A stretch of DNA of 9,002 nt. It comes from an uncultured Campylobacter sp. Lineage in GTDB: Bacteria > Campylobacterota > Campylobacteria > Campylobacterales > Campylobacteraceae. This document shows, in pieces, positions 1-5,964 of the stretch. Both the position numbers and the translations under genes were made by a program. Numbering within the stretch: position 1 is the stretch's first letter; each line of letters begins with the position of its first letter. The notes under the pieces were generated by a model. The model was not told where the DNA came from. It saw only the letters and a program-made list of their open reading frames with translations, and made no database searches. The stretch covers positions 1 through 9,002 of the forward strand of contig NZ_CALEDC010000385.1 in the NCBI RefSeq assembly GCF_937949835.1, in the 5' to 3' direction.

Positions 1-447
1 CCCGTGCGTACCGCCGCCCCCAAGCACTTCGTTGATCGTTAGGCTCACGCCGTCGATCGCTACCGAGCCCTTCGGCGCTAGCAGCGGCGCTATATGCATC
101 GGCGCTCGGATGAAAAAATCGACGCCGCTTGCAAGCTTTGAAATTTTATAAATTTCACCCACAGCATCGACGTGCCCTTGGATCAAATGCCCGTCTATGC
201 GATCCCCAATCCGCATCGCAGGCTCGATATGCACAGGTCCGCGCAGGTTTTGCACGGCGATGACGCGCGCCGTTTCGCTCGAAAGCTGCACCGCAAATCC
301 ATCCGCAAAAAGCCGTGTCACGCTCAGGCACGCGCCGTTTACCGCGACGCTATCGCCGAGCGCGGGGCGGTATCTCGCGCGCAATCGCAGCAAATCGCCG
401 CTAAAGCTCGCAACCTGCGCGATCTCTCTGATCAGTCCGTTAAACAT
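1..447 (-). CDS. ribE: Riboflavin synthase alpha chain, 3' end cut off by window edge
   Basis: Riboflavin synthase dismutates two 6,7-dimethyl-8-ribityllumazine molecules into riboflavin plus a pyrimidinedione, the last step of riboflavin synthesis, in the cytosol, usually as a homotrimer. The frame is open from ATG at 447 to the left edge, giving the first 149 of roughly 200 residues. Visible family marks are the N-terminus MFNGLIREIA, the first lumazine-binding repeat with VNGACLSV at 36-43 (Cys40 aligns with the conserved NGxCLTV cysteine), GHLIQGHVD at 86-94 opening the second repeat, and GSVAIDGVSLTIN at 127-139. A Shine-Dalgarno AAAGG at 454-458 sits 6 nt before the ATG. After INEV the protein runs into GGGG at 143-146, unusual for the family and possibly a loop insertion. 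Its upstream neighbour is the cytochrome c gene on the same strand, about 100 nt away with a hairpin between, so separate transcription is likely. The symbol ribC is used for this gene in some species. Confidence 0.93.
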   Translation of the reverse strand, partial: MFNGLIREIAQVASFSGDLLRLRARYRPALGDSVAVNGACLSVTRLFADGFAVQLSSETARVIAVQNLRGPVHIEPAMRIGDRIDGHLIQGHVDAVGEIYKISKLASGVDFFIRAPMHIAPLLAPKGSVAIDGVSLTINEVLGGGGTHG

Positions 448-472
448 TATGAGCCTTTGGAATTTTTACGTG

Positions 473-478
473 ATATTA
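473..478 (-). promoter_or_regulatory. Possible -10 box for riboflavin synthase
   Basis: The minus strand reads GCTAATATCACG, with TAATAT placed 25 nt upstream of the ATG at 447. The other minus-strand genes here have similar boxes 25-31 nt before their starts. No -35 element is seen, which is usual for Campylobacter sigma-70 promoters. The match to TATAAT is imperfect, so this is tentative. Confidence 0.3.
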
Positions 479-497
479 GCGTAGAATTTTAAAATTT
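479..497. repeat. 19-nt intergenic repeat, copy 1
   Basis: GCGTAGAATTTTAAAATTT occurs here and again, exactly and in the same orientation, at 1123-1141. Each copy contains the 12-bp palindrome AATTTTAAAATT. Both copies are intergenic: this one lies between riboflavin synthase and cytochrome c, just beyond the hairpin at 513-535, and the other lies just past the stop codon of the ABC transporter gene. It is probably a dispersed AT-rich intergenic repeat of this genome. Confidence 0.7.
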
Positions 498-512
498 AAA
501 GTTAAGCGAAGC

Positions 513-535
513 TCGGCGAGCGCGAAGCTCGCCGA
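513..535 (-). terminator. Hairpin terminator downstream of cytochrome c
   Basis: TCGGCGAGC at 513-521 pairs with GCTCGCCGA at 527-535 around a 5-nt loop, a 9-bp GC-rich stem 13 nt past the cytochrome c stop codon. On the minus strand it is followed after about 10 nt by AACTTTAAATTTT, an interrupted T-rich stretch rather than a clean U tract. GCGAAGCTCG occurs twice (506-515 and 522-531), so the right half of the hairpin is also a direct repeat. It is the best terminator candidate in the window, but not a textbook one. Confidence 0.6.
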
Positions 536-548
536 ATGAAGTCTGAAA

Positions 549-869
549 TTATTTTTTAGAAACGATGAAATCGGCTAGCGCTTCGATCGATTCGTCGTTA
601 AGCGAAGCTGCTTGACCTTTCATAACGCCCATCATGCCAAATTTTCCCTTGCCGTCGCCTAGAGTGCCGTCTTTGTAGCCTTTTAGGCTAGCGATGATAT
701 CTTCCTTGCTTAGGGTGTTTAGCGCAGGTACTTTGCCGCCAAGATAAGGCTTCTCGGCGTTAGCTCCATGACAGGCCACGCATTTTTTATATAAAGTAGC
801 GCCGTCAGCGGCGAATACACTCGAACTAAACGCCGCAACCGCAGCACATGCAATAAGAACTTTTTTCAT
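549..869 (-). CDS. Periplasmic monohaem c-type cytochrome (c553-like)
   Basis: This is a small soluble electron carrier that should shuttle electrons in the periplasm between the quinol-oxidising complex and terminal oxidases or peroxidases. The 106-residue protein starts with a Sec signal peptide (MKKVLIACAAVAAFSSSVFA), with likely cleavage after Ala20, leaving about 86 residues. The single haem site is CVACH at 30-34, with His34 as proximal ligand. The distal Met is one of M79, M80 or M83 in the segment GKFGMMGVMKGQ. Size, ADGATLYKKC and ACHGxNAEK resemble the Campylobacter class I cytochrome known as Cj1153. The start is well supported: AAAGGA at 875-880 lies 5 nt upstream, and a -10-like TATACT lies at 900-905. 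A GC-rich hairpin follows the gene, so it is probably transcribed alone. The exact redox partner cannot be told from sequence. Confidence 0.93.
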   Translation of the reverse strand: MKKVLIACAAVAAFSSSVFAADGATLYKKCVACHGANAEKPYLGGKVPALNTLSKEDIIASLKGYKDGTLGDGKGKFGMMGVMKGQAASLNDESIEALADFIVSKK

Positions 870-899
870 TCCTATCCTTTCTTTTTAAATTGTGGGTGC

Positions 900-905
900 A
901 GTATA
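900..905 (-). promoter_or_regulatory. -10 box for the cytochrome c gene
   Basis: The minus strand reads TTTTGATTATACTGC, giving TATACT 30 nt upstream of the cytochrome ATG, with T-rich DNA further upstream and no clear -35 box. Position and composition suit a Campylobacter housekeeping promoter. The complementary strand happens to read TATAAT at 902-907, but no plus-strand gene follows it. Confidence 0.5.
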
Positions 906-1025
906 ATCAAAATTTAGTAAATTTCGGTTAAATTTTTGCAATTTGCGCCAAAGAGGCAAAATTCTATCTACTGCAAACTTTAGCATAGGGGCTTGAAGCG
1001 GAATTTGCGCTATAAAATTTTAAGC

Positions 1026-1171
1026 GAATTTCGCCTTGCCACTTAAATTTCAATCGTAGAATTTCGCAGCGAAATCCTAAGGCGAAATTTCATCTAGACG
1101 CCAAATTCCATCGCGAAATTCTGCGTAGAATTTTAAAATTTCGCCGCTTTACTTTATGCGCGAAATTTCGC
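1026..1171. repeat. Cluster of GAATTTCGC / GCGAAATTC inverted repeats
   Basis: The gap between the cytochrome and ABC transporter genes, plus the last codons of the latter, holds at least six copies of one short word in both orientations: GAATTTCGC at 1026-1034 and 1059-1067, GGCGAAATTT at 1081-1090, GCGAAATTC at 1113-1121, AAATTTCGCC at 1136-1145, and the perfect 12-bp palindrome GCGAAATTTCGC at 1160-1171. They form a tight inverted pair (ATTTCGC at 1061-1067, GCGAAAT at 1069-1075) and wider ones (1058-1067 with 1113-1122; 1081-1090 with 1136-1145). Transcribed leftward, this could fold at the 3' end of the ABC transporter mRNA, but no U tract is obvious. Its function is unknown. Confidence 0.6.
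1123..1141. repeat. 19-nt intergenic repeat, copy 2
   Basis: This is an exact same-orientation copy of the 19-mer at 479-497, here 8 nt past the stop codon of the ABC transporter gene and inside the cluster of GAATTTCGC repeats. Confidence 0.7.
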
Positions 1172-2702
1172 CTCTTTGCATCTTATAAATTTTATCTGCG
1201 GCGCCGAAGTATTTATCATCGTGCGAGATCGCAAAGATCGTATATCCGCGCGATTTCAGCTCGGGCAAAATCCGCTCGTAAAACTCCGCGCGAAACTGCG
1301 GATCGAGATCGGCGGCAAACTCGTCGAGCATCAAAAATTTTCGCCCGTCCATCAGCACGCTTACGAGCGCTAGGCGCTTGCGCTGCCCGCTAGATAGGCT
1401 CGTGGTGCTAAATTTAGCCCCCTTTAGCTCAACCTTATCCTGCAGGTGCGTGAGCGCGAGCCACTCGCGCGCGATCTCCGCATCGCCCGTAGCGTAGTCG
1501 AAGAGATAAAAATCGCTGAAAACCGCGCTTATGTTGTTGCTGTAGGCGCGCAGATCAGAGGGTTTAAGAGCCGCGCCGTCGGCTAAAATTTCGCCTGCTT
1601 GCGGCGTATAAAGGCCCGCTAAGATCATAAAAAGCGTCGATTTTCCGCTGCCGTTTTCGCCGATTAAAAACACCGTCTCGCCCGCATTTAGCTGCAAGCT
1701 TACCCCTTTGATGCCGAACCTGCCGCCCGGATACGAAAAGCCCACGTCTTTAAGCTCCAAGCTGCGCCACGGCTGCATTTGCGCAAGCTCGAAGCCCTGC
1801 ACGAAAGGGTCTAAATTTAACTCATTGATCTTTGCGTAGGCGATCTTTGCGCGCAGCACGCTAGGAAGCGAGAATATGAGCATCATCAAAGGCGCGCGCA
1901 AAAAAAGCACCGTAAGCGCGATCGTTACGGCGTTTGCAAGTTCCGCCTTGCCTCCGCTAAGCCCAAAATAAAGCACAAATCCCACCGCGCCAAGCATCAT
2001 TACATTCATAAAATTACTCGCGAATGCGCCGTAAACCTCGGCTCGCAGCGAGCTTTGGCGCAAATTTTGCGCGTTGGGCAAAAAGTCGTTTTCGTATAGG
2101 CTCTTTGCTTTGGCTAGGCTTAGTGACAGCTCCTTGTGCCCCTCGATCGCCGCGGCGTAGTTTTTATACAAAACGTCCTCGTTTTGGCGGTACAGATCGT
2201 AATTTTGCATTACCTTTTTCATCAAAAAACGGTTGAAAATCATCAGCGCGCCGATCCAGACGAATAAAAACGCAAACATCATAGGCGCGATGTACAGCAC
2301 GTAGATACCGCAAAATAGCACTATCATCGCGCCTTGGATCAGCTCGGAAATGCGCATAAAGCCCTCGGTCAGGCGCGAAATATCGCTGGAAAGGGACGCA
2401 AGCAGGTTCGCCTTCGACGCAGCCTCGATGCGCTCGAACTTCGTATCGATGATCTGCTTGATGATCTTGGTGCGCAGATCGAACACGAAGTCGTTTTCCA
2501 TCTTGCAAAGCATGATGCGGCTTAGCACCGAAAGCAGCAGAAATATCGCCAAAAGCGCGAAAAATAGCGCGATGATCCTGCCGCCTCTTTCGGCGCCGTC
2601 AAGTAGATATTTATTGATAAAGCTTAAAATTAAGATCCCCGAGCCGCTGTAAATCGCGTTTAGCGCGAGCATCGCGAGGATTTGTTTGGTATATTTTTTC
2701 AT
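1149..2702 (-). CDS. Single-chain ABC exporter of the cyclic-peptide/siderophore type (SyrD/PvdE/YojI-like)
   Basis: This inner-membrane ATP-driven exporter has the permease and ATPase in one chain and would work as a homodimer. In the 517-residue form starting at 2702, residues 1-285 carry about six membrane helices and the ATPase follows from about 315. ATPase motifs are Walker A GENGSGKST (348-356), signature LSSGQRKRLAL (from 436), Walker B KFLMLDE (455-461) and H-loop His494. The Q-loop glutamine is absent: the segment reads FSDFYLFD, a pattern I associate with the SyrD/PvdE/YojI exporter group and not with lipid-A or drug exporters. A TTG 12 nt upstream (2714) would add MGRK, but the ATG at 2702 is preferred because GGGGCGAAAG lies directly before it and nothing suitable precedes the TTG. 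Relatives export cyclic lipopeptides, pyoverdine precursors or microcin J25. No peptide synthetase, lasso-peptide gene or siderophore gene is nearby, so the substrate is unknown. Confidence 0.9.
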   Translation of the reverse strand: MKKYTKQILAMLALNAIYSGSGILILSFINKYLLDGAERGGRIIALFFALLAIFLLLSVLSRIMLCKMENDFVFDLRTKIIKQIIDTKFERIEAASKANLLASLSSDISRLTEGFMRISELIQGAMIVLFCGIYVLYIAPMMFAFLFVWIGALMIFNRFLMKKVMQNYDLYRQNEDVLYKNYAAAIEGHKELSLSLAKAKSLYENDFLPNAQNLRQSSLRAEVYGAFASNFMNVMMLGAVGFVLYFGLSGGKAELANAVTIALTVLFLRAPLMMLIFSLPSVLRAKIAYAKINELNLDPFVQGFELAQMQPWRSLELKDVGFSYPGGRFGIKGVSLQLNAGETVFLIGENGSGKSTLFMILAGLYTPQAGEILADGAALKPSDLRAYSNNISAVFSDFYLFDYATGDAEIAREWLALTHLQDKVELKGAKFSTTSLSSGQRKRLALVSVLMDGRKFLMLDEFAADLDPQFRAEFYERILPELKSRGYTIFAISHDDKYFGAADKIYKMQRGEISRIK

Positions 2703-3027
2703 CTTTCGCCCCAATGAAATTTGAGCGCAATTGTGGCAAAATTCGCTTGAAAAAACGGTTAAATTTTAAATCCGTTCTCATTTCGCGAATAAAATTTTAC
2801 CCGGGTTGCGTAAAATTCCGACGTAAATTTATCCACTTTTGGCGCGCCAGGAGCGATAAGCTTTATCTGTATTTACGCCCCTGACAGAAATTAGCAGATA
2901 GGATTAAATTTGACGGATCGCAAAATTTTGAATTAAATTTAAAAATCTAAAGCGGCAGAGCACAAAATTTAACTATATTTTTAAATTTTATAAGCTTTAC
3001 CGGCTCTGCTAAAATCCAAATTTAACT
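2703..3027. other. 325-bp intergenic region upstream of the ABC exporter
   Basis: This AT-rich gap lies between the membrane protein gene and the ABC exporter, both on the minus strand. It holds the exporter's ribosome site and a possible -10 (2730-2735). Near the right end, GCAGAGC at 2955-2961 and GCTCTGC at 3003-3009 form a 7-bp inverted repeat around 41 AT-rich nt, a weak terminator candidate for the membrane protein gene. I see no riboswitch, RNA gene or credible small gene. A 56-codon plus-strand frame (2714-2884) has no ribosome site and is discounted. Confidence 0.5.
2730..2735 (-). promoter_or_regulatory. Possible -10 box for the ABC exporter
   Basis: The minus strand reads TTTTGCCACAATTGCG, with CACAAT 27 nt upstream of the ATG at 2702. 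The layout matches TTTTGGCTAAAATTGCG before mnmG, a useful internal comparison. The hexamer itself is a poor match to TATAAT, so confidence is low. Confidence 0.3.
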
Positions 3028-3789
3028 CTAGGCATCGCCCTTTTTGTTGCGCTCCGTGATAAATTTAGCTAATAAATTTACCTCCAATTTGCTTACTTCA
3101 AATAACGCCGTGATTTTCTTTTCGGCTAGGTCTAAATTTTTATTACAAACGGCTTTGAAATATCTACGCAGCTCGGCGTAATCGTTTGGATCGCTGATCA
3201 TAAAATTACAAAACAAACCGTTTTTGCCCTGTAAAAATATCATATCAAAAACGCTATCGACGTCACCTCCGAAGTGAAAAATGATCTGAGGCAAAAGCAC
3301 TACGCAGATCGTCGCTAAAATTATAAAAATAGATGTCGCTACGGGCAGCACTACAAACATAGCCGCCATGATAACGACAAGAAATATTACGCCTGTTTTA
3401 CCGCCGACGCTATCTAGCCCGTAATGTATCGGAAGCGCATAGGATACTGTTTTGTGAAGCTTTCGTATTTGACGCGGCGTAATTTCCGCAAAAATTTCGC
3501 CGTCAATTATCTTGACGATTTTATCGTTGTAAAAATAGACATAAGCGTTTCTATAGAAATTCATATCGAATTTTCTCCTGCCTATGACGAGCAAAAAGTA
3601 TAATGAAATTTTAAACATATCGGAGTTGCCGCTAAAAAATACGTTTCTTAAAGTTCCAAAAGCCATTAACGCGAGCATCAAAATAATCGAAATTTTTATG
3701 ACTTGATTAGTTTCGTCTTTGATGACTAGCGGCTCTTTGTCGTAGTCTCTTGCATTTTTTTTCAGGCTTAAATTTAACTCATCTTGCAT
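3028..3789 (-). CDS. Unrecognised integral membrane protein with two PH-like soluble segments
   Basis: I do not recognise the family. The 253-residue protein has a charged cytosolic N-terminus (about 1-30), a hydrophobic pair near 31-50 and 59-70, a soluble segment of about 60 residues (YVYFYNDKIVKI, then ITPRQIRKL), two adjacent long hydrophobic segments near 133-172 likely forming a hairpin, and a soluble C-terminus ending in an amphipathic Lys/Glu-rich helix. The soluble parts have the strand-then-helix look of bacterial PH-like membrane proteins; this is an impression, not an identification. Two ATGs compete. The one at 3795 touches the only Shine-Dalgarno (TAGGA), while the one at 3789 lies 6 nt after AGGA and is preferred. 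It follows mnmG on the same strand after 64 nt, with a dyad between them that covers a possible -10 box. Cotranscription with mnmG is possible but not required. Confidence 0.75.
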   Translation of the reverse strand: MQDELNLSLKKNARDYDKEPLVIKDETNQVIKISIILMLALMAFGTLRNVFFSGNSDMFKISLYFLLVIGRRKFDMNFYRNAYVYFYNDKIVKIIDGEIFAEITPRQIRKLHKTVSYALPIHYGLDSVGGKTGVIFLVVIMAAMFVVLPVATSIFIILATICVVLLPQIIFHFGGDVDSVFDMIFLQGKNGLFCNFMISDPNDYAELRRYFKAVCNKNLDLAEKKITALFEVSKLEVNLLAKFITERNKKGDA

Positions 3790-3809
3790 GCTCATTCCTA
3801 TTTTGCCTG

Positions 3810-3829
3810 TGTAGTAAAATTCTACTACA
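3810..3829. promoter_or_regulatory. Operator-like dyad covering a possible -10 box
   Basis: TGTAGTA at 3810-3816 and TACTACA at 3823-3829 form a perfect 7-bp inverted repeat around AAATTC. On the minus strand the dyad contains TAGAAT (positions 3819-3824), a -10-like hexamer 29 nt upstream of the preferred start of the membrane protein gene, the same spacing as the other promoters here. It could be a repressor operator over that promoter. It could also act as a weak hairpin after mnmG, although no U tract follows. Short half-sites of this kind suit TetR-type regulators, but no regulator gene is present in the window. Confidence 0.4.
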
Positions 3830-3853
3830 GCTTTCTCACGCCAGACGCGCAGC

Positions 3854-5728
3854 TTATTTCAGGCCAAAATTTTGCTTGATGTAGATGTGCAAAATATCGA
3901 TCGCGGCGGGCGTTACGCCGCTGATCTCGCTCGCGGCAAACAGCGTCGGCGGCGCAAAGCGGTTTAGCTTCTGCACGATCTCATTACTAAGCCCGCCGAT
4001 CTTGCTAAAATCGATCTGCGGCGGGATCGCGACGCCCAGCAGCCCCTTCATCCTCTCGACCTCTGCGCGCTGCATCGCGATGTAGAAATGATACTTGCAC
4101 TGCGTTAAAATTTCATCCAAAACCTCATCGCTAAAGCCCTCAAAATGCGGCGCCAGAGCAAGCAGTCCCGCCTTTGAAAAACCGCTTTGAGAGGCGATTT
4201 TTTGTAAACTACAGCTTTGCGAAATAGGCTCCGCGCCAATGCTTTGCAGCAGGCTAAGCGTCTGTTTTGAAGGGGTAATCTGCGTTTTTAGCAAAAATTC
4301 CATTCCGCTCTGCGCGTCGTGCTTAAATTTGCTCGCCCGCTCGTAGCTCGCCTCGTCTAAAAGCCCGATCTCGCGGCCATATTCGCTTAGACGCAGCACG
4401 GCGTTGCCCTCGCGCAGCAGCAGGCGAAATTCCGCGCGCGAAGTAAACATTCGGTAAGGCTCGTTCGTGCCCTTGGTGACGAGATCATCGATCAAAACGC
4501 CGATATACGCCTCATCTCTACGCAAAATCAAAGGCTGCCGCCCGCGCAAATCAAGCACGGCGTTGATGCCCGCCATCAGCCCCTGCGCCGCGGCCTCCTC
4601 GTAGCCGGTGGTGCCGTTGATCTGCCCCGCTAAAAAAAGCCCGCGGATCTTTTTGGTCTCGAGGCTGCGCTTAAGCTCGGTAGGATCGACGAAATCGTAC
4701 TCGATCGCATATCCGGGGCGGACAATTTTAGCATTTTCAAAGCCTCTGATCGTGCGCAAAAACGCAATCTGCACGTCGTAAGGAAGGCTCGTAGAAAGCC
4801 CGTTTACGTAATACTCCGTAGCCTCGCGCGTCTGCGGCTCGACGAAGACGTGGTGGCGGTCGCGAGCCGGAAATTCATAAATTTTAGTCTCGATGCTCGG
4901 GCAGTAGCGCGGGCCGGTGCTTGAAATTTGCCCCGTAAACATCGGCGCGCGGGCGAAATTTTCGCGGATGATCTCGTGCGTGCGCTCGTTCGTATAAGCG
5001 ATGAAACAAGCAAGCTGCTTCGGCGCAAAATTTTTGCTGCGAAAGCTAAAAGCGCGCGGATCCGCGTCGCCGTCTTGGCGCTCAAGCACGCTAAAATCGA
5101 TCGTCTTAGCATCGATCCTTGGGCAGGTGCCCGTCTTTAGTCGCCCCATTTGCAGCCCTAGACTCCGTAGCGATTCGGCTAGCTCGACGCTAGCTAGCTC
5201 GCCCACGCGCCCTGCTTGCAGCTTGTTCTCGCCCACGTGAATTAGCCCGTTTAAAAAGGTGCCGGCGGTGATTATCAGATGCTCGGTCTCATAAACGTTG
5301 CCAAGATGGGTCTTAACGCCGCAAACGCGCGGAACGCCTCCTTGCTCGCAGGTTAAAATTTCGCTCGCGATCTCCTGACTTATGTCCAGCCCCTGCGTGT
5401 TTAGCAGCAAATTTCGCATGTAAATGCGGTATTCGTCCATATCGATCTGAGCGCGCGAGCCGCGCACCGCGGGGCCCTTGCTCTCGTTTAAAATTCTAAA
5501 CTGCAGCCCGCACGCATCCGCCGCAAGCCCCATCTGACCGCCCAGCGCGTCGATCTCCTTTACCAGATGTCCCTTCGCAAGGCCGCCAATTGCAGGGTTA
5601 CAGCTCGCAGCGCCGATCTGCTCGGCTAAGATCGTAATTAGCAGCGTCTTTGCGCCCATTTTTGCGGCGGCTAAGCTTGCCTCGATACCCGCGTGTCCGC
5701 CGCCCACAACGATAACGTCGTATTTCAT
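3854..5728 (-). CDS. mnmG: tRNA uridine-5-carboxymethylaminomethyl modification enzyme MnmG (GidA)
   Basis: With MnmE this FAD enzyme installs the (carboxymethyl)aminomethyl group on wobble U34 of tRNAs reading split codon boxes, using NADH, methylene-tetrahydrofolate and glycine or ammonium. The 624-residue length is normal (E. coli 629). Visible marks are the dinucleotide motif [11 protein letters not shown] (7-17), [13 protein letters not shown] (43-55), [13 protein letters not shown] (85-97), [12 protein letters not shown] (195-206), [10 protein letters not shown] (271-280), the FAD-binding [17 protein letters not shown] (367-383) and the helical C-terminal domain expected to contact MnmE and tRNA. 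Both conserved cysteines match E. coli Cys47 and Cys277 in context (here Cys43 and Cys276). The start is supported by AAAGG at 5735-5739, 6 nt before the ATG, and a -10-like TAAAAT at 5755-5760. It diverges from bioB, with which it has no known functional link. The gene appears intact and is core chromosomal. Confidence 0.98.
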   Translation of the reverse strand: MKYDVIVVGGGHAGIEASLAAAKMGAKTLLITILAEQIGAASCNPAIGGLAKGHLVKEIDALGGQMGLAADACGLQFRILNESKGPAVRGSRAQIDMDEYRIYMRNLLLNTQGLDISQEIASEILTCEQGGVPRVCGVKTHLGNVYETEHLIITAGTFLNGLIHVGENKLQAGRVGELASVELAESLRSLGLQMGRLKTGTCPRIDAKTIDFSVLERQDGDADPRAFSFRSKNFAPKQLACFIAYTNERTHEIIRENFARAPMFTGQISSTGPRYCPSIETKIYEFPARDRHHVFVEPQTREATEYYVNGLSTSLPYDVQIAFLRTIRGFENAKIVRPGYAIEYDFVDPTELKRSLETKKIRGLFLAGQINGTTGYEEAAAQGLMAGINAVLDLRGRQPLILRRDEAYIGVLIDDLVTKGTNEPYRMFTSRAEFRLLLREGNAVLRLSEYGREIGLLDEASYERASKFKHDAQSGMEFLLKTQITPSKQTLSLLQSIGAEPISQSCSLQKIASQSGFSKAGLLALAPHFEGFSDEVLDEILTQCKYHFYIAMQRAEVERMKGLLGVAIPPQIDFSKIGGLSNEIVQKLNRFAPPTLFAASEISGVTPAAIDILHIYIKQNFGLK

Positions 5729-5735
5729 TTTTTAC

Positions 5736-5749
5736 CTTTAAATTTAAAG
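5736..5749. repeat. 14-bp perfect palindrome over the mnmG ribosome site
   Basis: CTTTAAATTTAAAG is perfectly self-complementary and shares its left half with the mnmG Shine-Dalgarno (5735-5739), lying between the -10 box and the start codon. As RNA it could form only a weak AU stem. It may be chance in AT-rich DNA or a site for a regulator. Confidence 0.4.
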
Positions 5750-5754
5750 TCGCA

Positions 5755-5760
5755 ATTTTA
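5755..5760 (-). promoter_or_regulatory. -10 box for mnmG
   Basis: The minus strand reads TTTTGGCTAAAATTGCG, with TAAAAT 26 nt before the mnmG ATG, implying a leader of roughly 20 nt. Upstream DNA is T-rich and lacks a -35 box, typical of epsilonproteobacterial sigma-70 promoters. Confidence 0.45.
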
Positions 5761-5933
5761 GCCAAAATAAAATTTCAAAACGATAAATTGCGCGCGGATA
5801 CCGCAGACGAGCCGTCCGTAAAAGCTACGGCACAAAAGCGGCGCACAAAGGGCATAAAATTCCGCGTAAATTTTTAGCGGAAAATTCCTATGCCAAAATT
5901 TCGCGCTCGAGCTTTGCTTTAAATTTCGCATTG

Positions 5934-5939
5934 TATAAT
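5934..5939 (+). promoter_or_regulatory. -10 box for bioB
   Basis: A perfect TATAAT, preceded by TTG, lies 25 nt upstream of the bioB ATG in the divergent mnmG-bioB gap. The upstream DNA is AT-rich with TTTAAATTT runs and no spaced -35 box. No BirA-type operator is evident around it. The rest of the gap (5761-5930) holds only small hairpins, such as CCGTA/TACGG at 5816-5830 and TTCCGC/GCGGAA at 5860-5882. Confidence 0.55.
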
Positions 5940-5964
5940 TACGCATTTTTATCAAAAAGGATGA

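Noticed and set aside
172..492. Plus-strand open frames opposite riboflavin synthase.
   Set aside because: They are antisense shadows of a clearly recognised gene, with no ribosome site and no family features.
448..548. An FMN riboswitch in front of riboflavin synthase.
   Set aside because: The gap is only about 100 nt, contains the cytochrome terminator hairpin, and none of the conserved RFN-element segments are recognisable.
1026..1145. The GAATTTCGC repeats as a CRISPR array.
   Set aside because: Repeats are only about 9 nt, occur in both orientations, and lack regular spacing or unique spacers of constant length.
2714..2884. A 56-codon plus-strand frame (MKFERNCGKIRLKKRLNFKS...), very rich in Lys and Arg, divergent from the cyclic-peptide-type exporter, tempting as an exported cationic peptide.
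   Set aside because: No Shine-Dalgarno precedes the ATG (the upstream bases are TTTCGCCCCA), it overlaps the exporter's leader, and the Lys/Arg/Phe/Asn content is what random AAATTT/CGC-rich DNA gives.
5758..5955. A 65-codon minus-strand frame in the mnmG-bioB gap.
   Set aside because: It overlaps both divergent promoters, has no convincing ribosome site, and its composition reflects the AT-rich gap.
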